A stretch of DNA of 5,976 nt, from the NCBI GenBank assembly GCA_012514925.1, contig JAAYZI010000025.1, forward strand, positions 1 to 5,976. The letters run 5' to 3'. Below, in pieces: positions 1 through 5,635 of the stretch. The stretch is from Deltaproteobacteria bacterium. GTDB taxonomy: Bacteria > Bdellovibrionota_C > UBA2361 > JAAYZI01. The notes below the pieces were generated by a model. The model made no database searches and was not told the DNA's origin. It saw nothing but the letters and a program-made list of their open reading frames with translations. Every line of letters begins with the position of its first letter. The first letter of the stretch is position 1. Both the position numbers and the translations under genes were made by a program.

Positions 1-822
1 GAGCGCTACGGCGATATCATGAATCGACCACGCTAGGCCGAAGCTCTCCATAGCGCGTACCATGCGGTAGATTGAATCAGCGGCGAGGCGATCATAGTGC
101 TTGGTGGTGCTCTGATCAGAGGTGGGTGGCAGTACAGCTCGCAACACCTTGCGCGCTTTAACATCTGCGCGTTGATTTGTGAGCACAAAGTTATAGGCAT
201 GTACGCTGTCAAATGGGTCGATTACTATAAGATCTTCAATGCGCCCGGTTACCAGCGCCATCATGATAATCTGAGCCAAAGTCCCGGAATCGCGCTTAGC
301 GTCGATAAAAGTGCAGCCGCTGGCGCGCCCGCGCGCCATCTGCTGAAAAATTAACGATTCCAGCCAAAGCGTTTTGCCTACGCCGGTTTTGGCAAAAACA
401 CAGGCATGGCTACATAGGTCTTCCTGGTCAATCCAGAGAGGCTCCCCGGTTTCAAGGTTGAAGCCCACTAGGTACTTATCGATCATGGATTTACCTGCAG
501 CTTGGGCACGCGCTATTTCAGTCGCAAAACACTGGCGTTGAGGCGGCATGCCTAAAACGGGTTTGCCGCGTCGCCGCGCTGATTCCTTATCACGTTCTCG
601 TTCAAGCCAAGCGTACTTGGCAAAGTGCGAGGCTGCCCCTGAAAGTCCTAATAATGGAATAAGTCCGGCCCCAAACAGTAACGCCGGATCGACACCGGAC
701 ATAAGTGGACTTGCCGCTAGCGCCAATGCGCCACCACCAGTAATGGCGACGTTTCTGATCACTCGACGTCGCTCATTTAGGCGAATGGTTTCCTGGTCAA
801 TATTTTTATATTCACGCGCCAT
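1..822 (-). CDS. Type IV coupling protein ATPase (DotL/TrbC/TraD-like), N-terminal part, cut by window edge
   Basis: I translated 274 residues from the ATG at 822-820 to the window edge without a stop. The protein would be the inner-membrane ATPase that delivers the relaxase-DNA substrate to the conjugation channel. Two hydrophobic stretches near residues 24-41 and 45-64 fit the usual N-terminal membrane hairpin. A basic segment (RERDKESARRRGK) follows. The P-loop AKTGVGKT lies at residues 144-151 and fits [AG]x4GK[ST]. Next comes FIDAKRD at 172-178, where relatives usually have a K-G-D form, then LIVIDPFD at 198-205. The segment YLVGFNLETGEPLWIDQEDLCSHACVF before the P-loop resembles the DotL/TrbC type more than F TraD, but this rests on memory of the families, not an alignment. 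The start lies 14 bp after the upstream stop with only a weak GAG at 834-832, so translation is probably coupled. Walker B and the C-terminal adaptor region lie outside the window. Confidence 0.86.
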   Translation of the reverse strand, partial: MAREYKNIDQETIRLNERRRVIRNVAITGGGALALAASPLMSGVDPALLFGAGLIPLLGLSGAASHFAKYAWLERERDKESARRRGKPVLGMPPQRQCFATEIARAQAAGKSMIDKYLVGFNLETGEPLWIDQEDLCSHACVFAKTGVGKTLWLESLIFQQMARGRASGCTFIDAKRDSGTLAQIIMMALVTGRIEDLIVIDPFDSVHAYNFVLTNQRADVKARKVLRAVLPPTSDQSTTKHYDRLAADSIYRMVRAMESFGLAWSIHDIAVAL

Positions 823-836
823 ATACTGGTGCTCAA

Positions 837-2927
837 TTAAGTCGGGCCGAAACTTTGGTCGGACATATCATCCGACGCGGTGTCTCTAATCCCGCGCAGT
901 AAATTTTCATAATCTTCCTTGTTCTGTGCAATCCAGACAGATCTTGCCTGAGGGAATCTGCTAGCCCAATCAGGACCGAACTTCTCCGCCAGAGCGCTGG
1001 CCCGCATGGCAACCATACCAGGGCGTCCCCACAAGCCAAGAGAGTTTTTACCCTCCATTTCAAAATCGCTCTGAAACACCGCAAAAACGAGGCAATCTTC
1101 CCGAATCGTGGCGTCCCCTACCCGTTTACCCAGCCAGGCATGGGCGTTAAGGATAACGCGGTAGGACATCCAATCTCGTACCTGCTCTATCGCCATGGCA
1201 TGCATGGCCGCCAAAGATTTAATCTGGTCTTGGGAGGGCGGCGCTAAGATACGTTCATAGTCTGGAACTTCATAGCTTTCGTCTTCCGGGGAAGAGGTTT
1301 TAGCCAGGCGCGCTTTCTGACGTTGACTTACTTGCGCCACTAGCTGGGTTAGGCGGTTTCGCCGGTCTAAATTCGTAACACTATGCATTAATTTAATTAT
1401 CGTTACGGCTGGAACAAAAATCATGTTGAGAGGCGAAGCGATTATGCCATCTAATACACCTTTGTCATTATCGAGAATGGCGTCAAAGAAGCGTTCATGC
1501 CAGCTTTGGTAAGCTTGGGTTACTAGACCAACCAGTTCAACTTCATCGGTCACGGACTCTAATTCGTGGGGGTCTGCGATCAGCAACTCAACCCACTGAC
1601 GCAACGCCCTAGTTTGGGATGATAAATCCAGTGGAAAGCGCACGGGACCAAAAACGCTGCGCCGCGAGCCATAAACCAGAGCGCGACGCATCAAGCGGCG
1701 TGAGATGGTATCAAAGTCGTGACCGTAGCTTGCAATTGAGTGCAGCACTGCCCGGGCGCTTAGCTGCGGGAAGCTGGATTTCCTGATCCATCGGTCTTGC
1801 TCTTTCGCATACGCCAACACTTTGCCGGCTTCATAGGCAAGGATTGTTGCCGCCAACTCCTTAGGCGGGATTTGGGCCAGTTCTGCTTTCATTTCAGGTG
1901 TTAGCACCCGGTGCATAGCTTGTTGCAGCATGGCTGCGTAATCATGCTTGTCAACCTTGACTTGTTTGGTTTTGGCGACCGGCAGGAGGCTTGCATCGGA
2001 AAGCGCAGCGGTGTCAGCGTGGGGCTTCGCGGGCAGAGCCGCTCTTTCACCGCCGCGGTAATGGGCGTGCAGGGTAAGCGCCTTCTCCAAGATTAAAGTG
2101 GTATTTTCTGCTAAGCCTGCGCCGCTATGGAACTGATTGATCGCATCGCTTTCGCCGTAGCCGGGGGCGTAAGCCGGCATATCAGCATGCTTTAAAATTA
2201 CGGCAATCAAGGCCAGATTGGTATCATTGGAAGCTTGGAAGCGCTCAAGTACGTCTGCAAGTGGAGAAGCTTTTGCAAGCGCGGTGGAAACAGCGGCGGG
2301 ACAGGCCAACCCTCTTACATGCAGATTAGGAGTTCCGTCATGACTTAGATCCGTTAAGCTGGTCCTGATCCCCGAGAAAAAGAGCCTGTCATTGCCTGTT
2401 TGTCCGAGCAGATCTTGGGCGCGATAGGCGCGCGTGCGCAGCGCCTCCCATAGTAGCGCCAGCAACACCGCCGCCAGCCAGATACGCCAGCAGGCTATTA
2501 ATACGAAGCTTACACGCAGGAGCGGATTGAATATAGGGGTCAGGGTTCGGGAAATAAATCCCCGCACCCCGGTTTGATCATAGAAAGTAGCGCAAGCAAG
2601 AGCGACTCGGAAGATCTTCTGACTGATAAAATCGTAGGCTCGCACTTCGGATGGCATGCCATGGGCGCTTAGCCAACGTTGGCCGGAAGCGTGAGTCTCG
2701 GCCAGATCCGTAGCCCAAGATGCCGGGACGGCCAAAAGCGCCCTACGGGCGATGTGGAGATCCTCAATCTCCTCAAGAGTGGCGCGTGGAGCTAGGAAGA
2801 AATAGAGAAGGAGCGCCAGTCCTAAAAGCACGATGACAGGTTTGAGTGGACTTCTGCGGACGCTGCGCTTAAAGCGCGCAAAATCCTCTTCATGCCTTTT
2901 AGATAGAGAATCAGCTTCTACTGCCAC
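837..2927 (-). CDS. Large bitopic or polytopic membrane protein of unknown family, partner gene of the coupling protein
   Basis: This is an open frame of about 696 residues and I do not recognise a family with certainty. No in-frame ATG precedes residue 93. Three consecutive non-ATG starts, TTG 2933, TTG 2930 and GTG 2927, follow a GAGG at 2939-2936; GTG 2927 has the best spacing (8 nt). Counted from the first TTG, the N-terminus is charged and then has a membrane segment at about 31-48. A loop of about 90 residues, probably periplasmic, leads to a second membrane segment at about 141-164, followed by Arg-rich LRTRAYR. A soluble region of over 500 residues, probably cytoplasmic, follows. It has a weakly ordered Ala/Lys linker near 297-328 and another acidic one near 545-560. 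Position and topology recall DotM/IcmP/TrbA, which precedes DotL/TrbC, but DotM is only about 380 residues. The N-terminal 180 residues also faintly recall DUF4400-type conjugation membrane proteins. Co-transcription with the coupling gene supports a role in substrate recruitment; this is inference. Confidence 0.85.
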   Translation of the reverse strand: MAVEADSLSKRHEEDFARFKRSVRRSPLKPVIVLLGLALLLYFFLAPRATLEEIEDLHIARRALLAVPASWATDLAETHASGQRWLSAHGMPSEVRAYDFISQKIFRVALACATFYDQTGVRGFISRTLTPIFNPLLRVSFVLIACWRIWLAAVLLALLWEALRTRAYRAQDLLGQTGNDRLFFSGIRTSLTDLSHDGTPNLHVRGLACPAAVSTALAKASPLADVLERFQASNDTNLALIAVILKHADMPAYAPGYGESDAINQFHSGAGLAENTTLILEKALTLHAHYRGGERAALPAKPHADTAALSDASLLPVAKTKQVKVDKHDYAAMLQQAMHRVLTPEMKAELAQIPPKELAATILAYEAGKVLAYAKEQDRWIRKSSFPQLSARAVLHSIASYGHDFDTISRRLMRRALVYGSRRSVFGPVRFPLDLSSQTRALRQWVELLIADPHELESVTDEVELVGLVTQAYQSWHERFFDAILDNDKGVLDGIIASPLNMIFVPAVTIIKLMHSVTNLDRRNRLTQLVAQVSQRQKARLAKTSSPEDESYEVPDYERILAPPSQDQIKSLAAMHAMAIEQVRDWMSYRVILNAHAWLGKRVGDATIREDCLVFAVFQSDFEMEGKNSLGLWGRPGMVAMRASALAEKFGPDWASRFPQARSVWIAQNKEDYENLLRGIRDTASDDMSDQSFGPT

Positions 2928-2996
2928 CAACAAAACCTCAAAAACAGCCCAAAAGCAGACGGATCTCCCCGCAGACCAGGAAAATGAGCGCTAGAA

Positions 2997-3007
2997 AGGG
3001 CGATCTA
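2997..3007 (-). repeat. Left copy of an 11-bp inverted repeat (TAGATCGCCCT on the minus strand)
   Basis: The plus strand reads AGGGCGATCTA here, the exact reverse complement of positions 3154-3164. Read in the direction of the coupling operon it lies at the expected transcription start, just downstream of the candidate -10. A second short match, CGCTAGA, occurs in direct orientation at 2989-2995 and 3151-3157, next to both copies. Confidence 0.6.
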
Positions 3008-3037
3008 TAATAAATTTAAGAATGTAAATCCTTTCAA
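3007..3037 (-). promoter_or_regulatory. Candidate sigma-70 promoter of the coupling-protein operon
   Basis: Read on the minus strand, TTGAAA (3037-3032, 5 of 6 to consensus) is followed after 19 nt by TATTAT (3012-3007, 5 of 6). Spacing is a little long. Transcription would start near 3000 and give a leader of about 70 nt before the non-ATG start. The -10 overlaps by one base the left copy of the 11-bp inverted repeat, so a protein bound there would sit on the start site. The prediction is by eye only. Confidence 0.35.
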
Positions 3038-3052
3038 GATATTAAACCTCTC

Positions 3053-3065
3053 ATTGGGTCCCAAT
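3053..3065. promoter_or_regulatory. Perfect palindrome ATTGGG-T-CCCAAT, candidate operator
   Basis: Two 6-bp arms are separated by a single T. It lies in the middle of the divergent control region, upstream of the candidate minus-strand -35. A related half (ATTGGTTC, 7 of 8 to ATTGGGTC) recurs at 3120-3127. The loop is too short for an RNA hairpin, so a dimeric DNA-binding protein is the more natural reading. Confidence 0.4.
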
Positions 3066-3097
3066 CAAGTCTGTATCCTAGACCACAGATGCAAGTA

Positions 3098-3109
3098 GAG
3101 CAGCTGCTC
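3098..3109. promoter_or_regulatory. Perfect 12-bp palindrome GAGCAGCTGCTC, candidate operator
   Basis: The 12 bp read identically on both strands with no spacer, about 45 bp (centre to centre) from the palindrome at 3053-3065. Palindromes of this length do arise by chance in a few kilobases, so the position within the control region is the main support. Confidence 0.35.
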
Positions 3110-3153
3110 ACATGGTATTATTGGTTCATTGTCTCCCGGCGTGATTCAGTCGC

Positions 3154-3164
3154 TAGATCGCCCT
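3154..3164 (+). repeat. Right copy of the 11-bp inverted repeat (TAGATCGCCCT on the plus strand)
   Basis: Exact inverted partner of 2997-3007, 146 bp away. Read along the plus strand, it lies about 109 nt upstream of the first gene of the mating-channel operon. The motif therefore appears in the sense direction upstream of both divergent operons. Candidate operator for a shared regulator; no regulator gene is in the window. Confidence 0.6.
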
Positions 3165-3229
3165 AGGAAATTCTCCTAATTCCTCTAATTTCGGCACACT
3201 TCCTACCAGCTCGCTCATAACCATTTACA

Positions 3230-3246
3230 GAAGCTTTTGAAGCTTT
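3230..3246 (+). repeat. Direct repeat GAAGCTTT-T-GAAGCTTT upstream of the plus-strand operon
   Basis: Two exact 8-bp copies (3230-3237 and 3239-3246) are spaced 9 bp, each containing AAGCTT. They end 11 bp before the Shine-Dalgarno site of the first gene, so they would lie in the mRNA leader or near the start of transcription. Could be a regulator site or a chance duplication. Confidence 0.4.
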
Positions 3247-3257
3247 GGTGAGGTTTT

Positions 3258-3264
3258 AGAGGAG
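3258..3264 (+). promoter_or_regulatory. Strong ribosome binding site AGAGGAG choosing between two overlapping ATGs
   Basis: AGAGGAG stands 8 nt before ATG 3273 and only 4 nt before ATG 3269. The latter opens a different frame that stops after 23 codons (TGA at 3338-3340). Spacing favours 3273, which also gives a proper signal peptide. Confidence 0.7.
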
Positions 3265-3272
3265 CAAAATGT

Positions 3273-3623
3273 ATGAACGGTATAAAATTACTGGGGTTTT
3301 TGGCGCTTTGTTTGTTGGCCGCGCCTGCCTTTGGGGCTGACTCAAGCCCTGTTTCCATTACGCAAGCCAAGCGTGAGAGTTTGGCTGGCGCGATTGGGCA
3401 CTATGCCCGCTCCAGGGCGCTTATTCTGGAGGCCGTCCGCGAATTTGACGCCGGATTAAAACTGGCCAATCCCCAAGTCCTTATTGACGTCACCGAATGG
3501 CGCAATGATCTGCTGGATCGGGCCGAGGATCTGGAAAAAGTCCTAGATCCCCAGCCGCGCACTTCCGAAACCGGAGTGACTTTTCAGGGTGACCCGCGTC
3601 TTTTGAGTGAAGCATTTAAATAG
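3273..3623 (+). CDS. Small secreted protein, RAQPRD-like conjugative element protein
   Basis: The product has 116 residues. A Sec signal peptide occupies residues 1-21: one Lys, hydrophobic core LLGFLALCLLAAPA, cleavage probably after AFG. The mature part of about 95 residues is a predicted helical, charged domain with no membrane segment, so it is not a pilin. Near its end, VLDPQPRTSE resembles the region that gives the RAQPRD family (Plasmid_RAQPRD, about 100 residues, unknown function) its name. The preceding pattern (AxxxWRNDLLDRAEDLEKVL) also fits that family as I remember it. RAQPRD genes are found among the transfer genes of GI-type ICEs, which agrees with the place at the head of a tra operon. 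The start is set by AGAGGAG 8 nt upstream. The next gene follows after 33 bp. An unrelated periplasmic transfer accessory remains possible. Confidence 0.68.
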   Translation: MNGIKLLGFLALCLLAAPAFGADSSPVSITQAKRESLAGAIGHYARSRALILEAVREFDAGLKLANPQVLIDVTEWRNDLLDRAEDLEKVLDPQPRTSETGVTFQGDPRLLSEAFK

Positions 3624-3656
3624 GTTGTGTTGATCTGAGGTTGAGGGAGTAGCGCG

Positions 3657-4079
3657 ATGACGAGAATGGATGATGGCCAGGTAATTCCGGCTTTAAATGA
3701 AAACTGGACTTTTGCCGGTGCAACTCCGATGGAGTGGGCGTCTGGGTTAGCAGCCGCAATGGTTTTTTCCGAGTTTTTCATCAGCAACCTGGGACGCTCA
3801 ATGCCGCTAGTGTTGATGGTGCTTGTTTCTGTACCGATCCTACTAGCGACTTTGCGTAAAACCTATCCCGATGAGGAACGTGGGCTGCGCAATCATCTTA
3901 TGTCCCTGATGGGGCTTGCTCCACCCGGCATTCCCAAGCCCTCGATGCTGCAGCCGCTTTGGAGCGGCTCTCCGGTGGCGGAACTAAAGGAAGACTGTGA
4001 CTATCATCGCCTCGAATTAGATAAGATCTTCCCGCGCAGCGATGATAGTGAGCTGGATTATATGCATTACCGCAGATGA
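3657..4079 (+). CDS. traL: TraL-like inner-membrane conjugation protein (VirB3-like)
   Basis: The 140-residue product should sit in the inner membrane at the base of the F-type channel, where VirB3-like proteins work with the TraC ATPase. Two hydrophobic segments at about 28-43 and 50-66 are separated by a short loop (SNLGRS). IPALNENW before them and LRKTYPDEERGLRNHLMSLMG after them match the layout of F TraL (I/F-P start, hydrophobic hairpin, basic stretch, LRdLi..y segment). F TraL has about 91 residues; this one has an extra tail of roughly 50 residues that starts Pro-rich (APPGIPKPSMLQP) and ends acidic and Tyr-rich. The ribosome site GGGAG (3645-3649) stands 7 nt before the ATG. Place in the operon, directly before traE, supports the call, which would be weak on sequence alone. 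Confidence 0.74.
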   Translation: MTRMDDGQVIPALNENWTFAGATPMEWASGLAAAMVFSEFFISNLGRSMPLVLMVLVSVPILLATLRKTYPDEERGLRNHLMSLMGLAPPGIPKPSMLQPLWSGSPVAELKEDCDYHRLELDKIFPRSDDSELDYMHYRR

Positions 4080-4122
4080 AGTGGAAGTGAATTTTAGGAT
4101 GGTTAATTAGAAGGTTTAGAAT

Positions 4123-4788
4123 ATGGCGACATTAGCAAGGCAGGCTGCTAAGAAAATTATCAATGATAGCCGCTTTCGTGAGGCGAAAGCAGACAATGAC
4201 ACCGTGCGTTTATGGGAGAACTATCGGGAACAGGCGCTGCTCTGGCGCGCTCTGGCGCTTCTCCAAATACCGGGCACCTTCATCGCATTATTCTTTGCTC
4301 TAGTGATGTGGATTAATCGAGAAACTATCCTAAATGTTCCGGCCAAGCCTCTGCCTGGTTATTATGCCGCCTCAGAAATTCCAGATGCTGAGTTCATCAG
4401 CGTGGCGTCAGATTGGGTGAATTTGGTGGCGACATATCAGCCTTTGGTGGTCAGCAAGCAGTTTGATGAGGCCGCGCGTTGGTTGGTTGAACCTATGTTG
4501 ACGCGCTTTAAAACTGAAATGTTGGAGCAGGAAGTTGCGACTGTCAAAAACACCATGCGCAGCCAGGTTTATTATGTTGACCCGACTCGCACTATGATTG
4601 AGCGGGATGAAGAAGATAATGTGATCGTAACACTAGTCGGTGAGCGGTTGAAGATTGTGGCTGGGATTAATGTGCCGAGCACTATTACACAATTTCGTAT
4701 CACCATGACCACGCAGCCACGAAACAAGCTTAATGAATACGGCATTGTAATTATTAACGCGGAGAGCACAGATACTAAGGTTGGTTAG
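4123..4788 (+). CDS. traE: TraE-like conjugation protein (VirB8-like)
   Basis: The 221-residue product is predicted to be a bitopic inner-membrane protein of the channel, the F-type counterpart of VirB8. A charged cytoplasmic tail of about 42 residues is followed by one membrane segment (about 44-64, ALLQIPGTFIALFFALVMWI). A periplasmic domain of about 155 residues follows. Within it, EFISVASDWVNLVATYQPLVVSKQFDEAARWLVEPM (about 90-125) is the typical TraE region with conserved W, a YxP and a helix carrying the fold. Late strands with GERLKIVAGINVPS (173-186) and the final FRITMTTQPR..NEYGIVIINAE are also typical. Length is close to F TraE (188) and to the ICE form. AGAAGG (4109-4114) is 8 nt before the ATG. 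The gene follows traL after 43 bp and precedes traK by 26 bp, the F order. Confidence 0.85.
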   Translation: MATLARQAAKKIINDSRFREAKADNDTVRLWENYREQALLWRALALLQIPGTFIALFFALVMWINRETILNVPAKPLPGYYAASEIPDAEFISVASDWVNLVATYQPLVVSKQFDEAARWLVEPMLTRFKTEMLEQEVATVKNTMRSQVYYVDPTRTMIERDEEDNVIVTLVGERLKIVAGINVPSTITQFRITMTTQPRNKLNEYGIVIINAESTDTKVG

Positions 4789-4814
4789 TTATAGGAAGTA
4801 AGGGAGTAGGTTTT

Positions 4815-5627
4815 ATGAGAGCGCAAAAAAAGATATCGGCCGGATTGGTAGCCGTGATGGCCGCTGCTTTTGCTTCAGCGGCTTTTTACAGCAGCAGCGC
4901 GCTGGCGCGTGAGATCGAGTATGCAGGAGCGGAGGTGACCATAAATGTCGCTCCTGGAGAGCCGACCCAAATCAATTTCCCGTCGGAGATCAAGGGCGGC
5001 TATAAGCCTAAAATCTCCAATGTAGATTTAGATCGTAAGGACAGTGATCTAATCGTTTTTGCCGGAGAGGGGCTGAGTGAAAAAGGAGAAGCTATTATCG
5101 TGAGGCTAACGGACGGTCATTCCTACTCCTTACGGCTGCGTTTGGCGGATGACGCTAATCCTCGTGATGACGTGGTTCGGATTGATGATCGGCGTGTTGG
5201 CTCGGAGGATGGAGAAGAGGATCTGCCACCTCATAAAGAAAGGAGGTTCACTTATGCTCCCGCGAATACCGTGAGCGGATTGATGCGGGAAATGGTTTTA
5301 GCCGCGGAGCTGGGCAAGAAAGGCATCCCTGGCTACCGTGTCAGTGAGCGTTACAGAGGAGAAACAGTTTTAAGCGACGGCACTATGCGCGCTACGATTG
5401 ACCGGATTTTTATTGGTCCCAATTTGTGGGGGTACGTTTTAGACACCCACAATATGCTGGACCAAACTCAGCAGATTAATCCGGCTTCGTTTAGATTAGA
5501 CGGCACTCGCGCCATTTCTGCTGAGAGATGGGAGTTGGCTCCGCGCCCCATCAACGTAGAGCAACAAATTTCGGGTAAAGACAAAGCTAAGATTTATATT
5601 GTTACTAGAGCCAAGAAGGGATTTTAG
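4815..5627 (+). CDS. traK: TraK-like outer-membrane core protein (VirB9-like)
   Basis: The 270-residue product is expected to be a periplasmic, outer-membrane-associated component of the F-type core complex, working with TraB and a TraV lipoprotein. A signal peptide covers residues 1-31 (RAQKK, then an Ala-rich core, cleavage after ALA). The N-terminal beta domain shows INFPSEIKGGYKPKISNVDLD and GEAIIVRLTDGHSYSLRLRL (about 53-109), the usual TraK FP.I and dG..y.l patterns. An acidic linker (VGSEDGEEDLPPHKERR) separates it from a C-terminal domain with GYRVSERYRG, IGPNLWGYVLDTHNMLDQTQQINPASFRLDGTRAIS and a final KAKIYIVTRA. This recalls VirB9/TraK C-terminal domains. The layout fits the longer TraK of GI-type ICEs as well as F TraK (242). 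AGGGAG (4801-4806) lies 8 nt before the ATG. The stop codon overlaps the ribosome site of traB. Confidence 0.87.
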   Translation: MRAQKKISAGLVAVMAAAFASAAFYSSSALAREIEYAGAEVTINVAPGEPTQINFPSEIKGGYKPKISNVDLDRKDSDLIVFAGEGLSEKGEAIIVRLTDGHSYSLRLRLADDANPRDDVVRIDDRRVGSEDGEEDLPPHKERRFTYAPANTVSGLMREMVLAAELGKKGIPGYRVSERYRGETVLSDGTMRATIDRIFIGPNLWGYVLDTHNMLDQTQQINPASFRLDGTRAISAERWELAPRPINVEQQISGKDKAKIYIVTRAKKGF

Positions 5628-5635
5628 GAGCAGCT

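Larger units (their letters stand above)
2928..3272. other. Divergent control region between the two transfer operons
   Basis: About 340 bp lie between the two divergent start codons, with no convincing gene. The region is more AT-rich than the flanking genes. It holds a candidate minus-strand promoter (3007-3037), an 11-bp inverted repeat pair (2997-3007 and 3154-3164), two perfect palindromes (3053-3065 and 3098-3109) and a direct repeat (3230-3246) just ahead of the first plus-strand ribosome site. A clear sigma-70 promoter for the plus-strand operon was not found. TATTAT at 3116-3121 is a possible -10, but nothing like a -35 stands 17 nt before it. The region must contain the start signals of at least one operon, because both blocks begin here. 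Confidence 0.8.

Noticed and set aside
97..354. Plus-strand open frame of 85 codons
   Set aside because: It lies wholly antisense to the coupling ATPase, whose P-loop and family motifs are plain. The protein has no recognisable character and no good ribosome site.
548..889. Plus-strand open frame of 113 codons
   Set aside because: It is antisense to the start of the coupling gene and the end of the upstream gene. Composition is Ser/Arg/Pro-rich, as expected for a shadow frame.
833..1084. Minus-strand open frame of 83 codons
   Set aside because: It overlaps the long minus-strand gene in another frame on the same strand and has no support of its own.
1911..2096. Plus-strand open frame of 61 codons
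   Set aside because: It lies opposite the middle of the large membrane protein gene, with no ribosome site or family features.
3006..3011. TATAAT on the plus strand as a -10 for the mating-channel operon
   Set aside because: No -35-like hexamer is found 16-18 nt upstream, and it would leave a leader of about 260 nt. The minus-strand reading is better supported.
3089..3166. Short frame of 25 codons (MQVEQLLTWYY...) in the control region, considered as a leader peptide
   Set aside because: There is no Shine-Dalgarno site before its ATG, and no attenuator hairpin could be identified after it.
3181..3210. Possible sigma-54 promoter (CGGCACACTTCCTACC)
   Set aside because: The GGCAC part matches, but the second element reads TTCC instead of TTGC and the spacing is not right.
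3584..3787. Minus-strand open frame of 67 codons
   Set aside because: It crosses the junction of two well-supported plus-strand genes and is antisense to both.
4572..4769. Minus-strand open frame of 65 codons
   Set aside because: It is antisense to the periplasmic domain of the TraE-like gene, and has the Ser/Thr-rich composition of a shadow.
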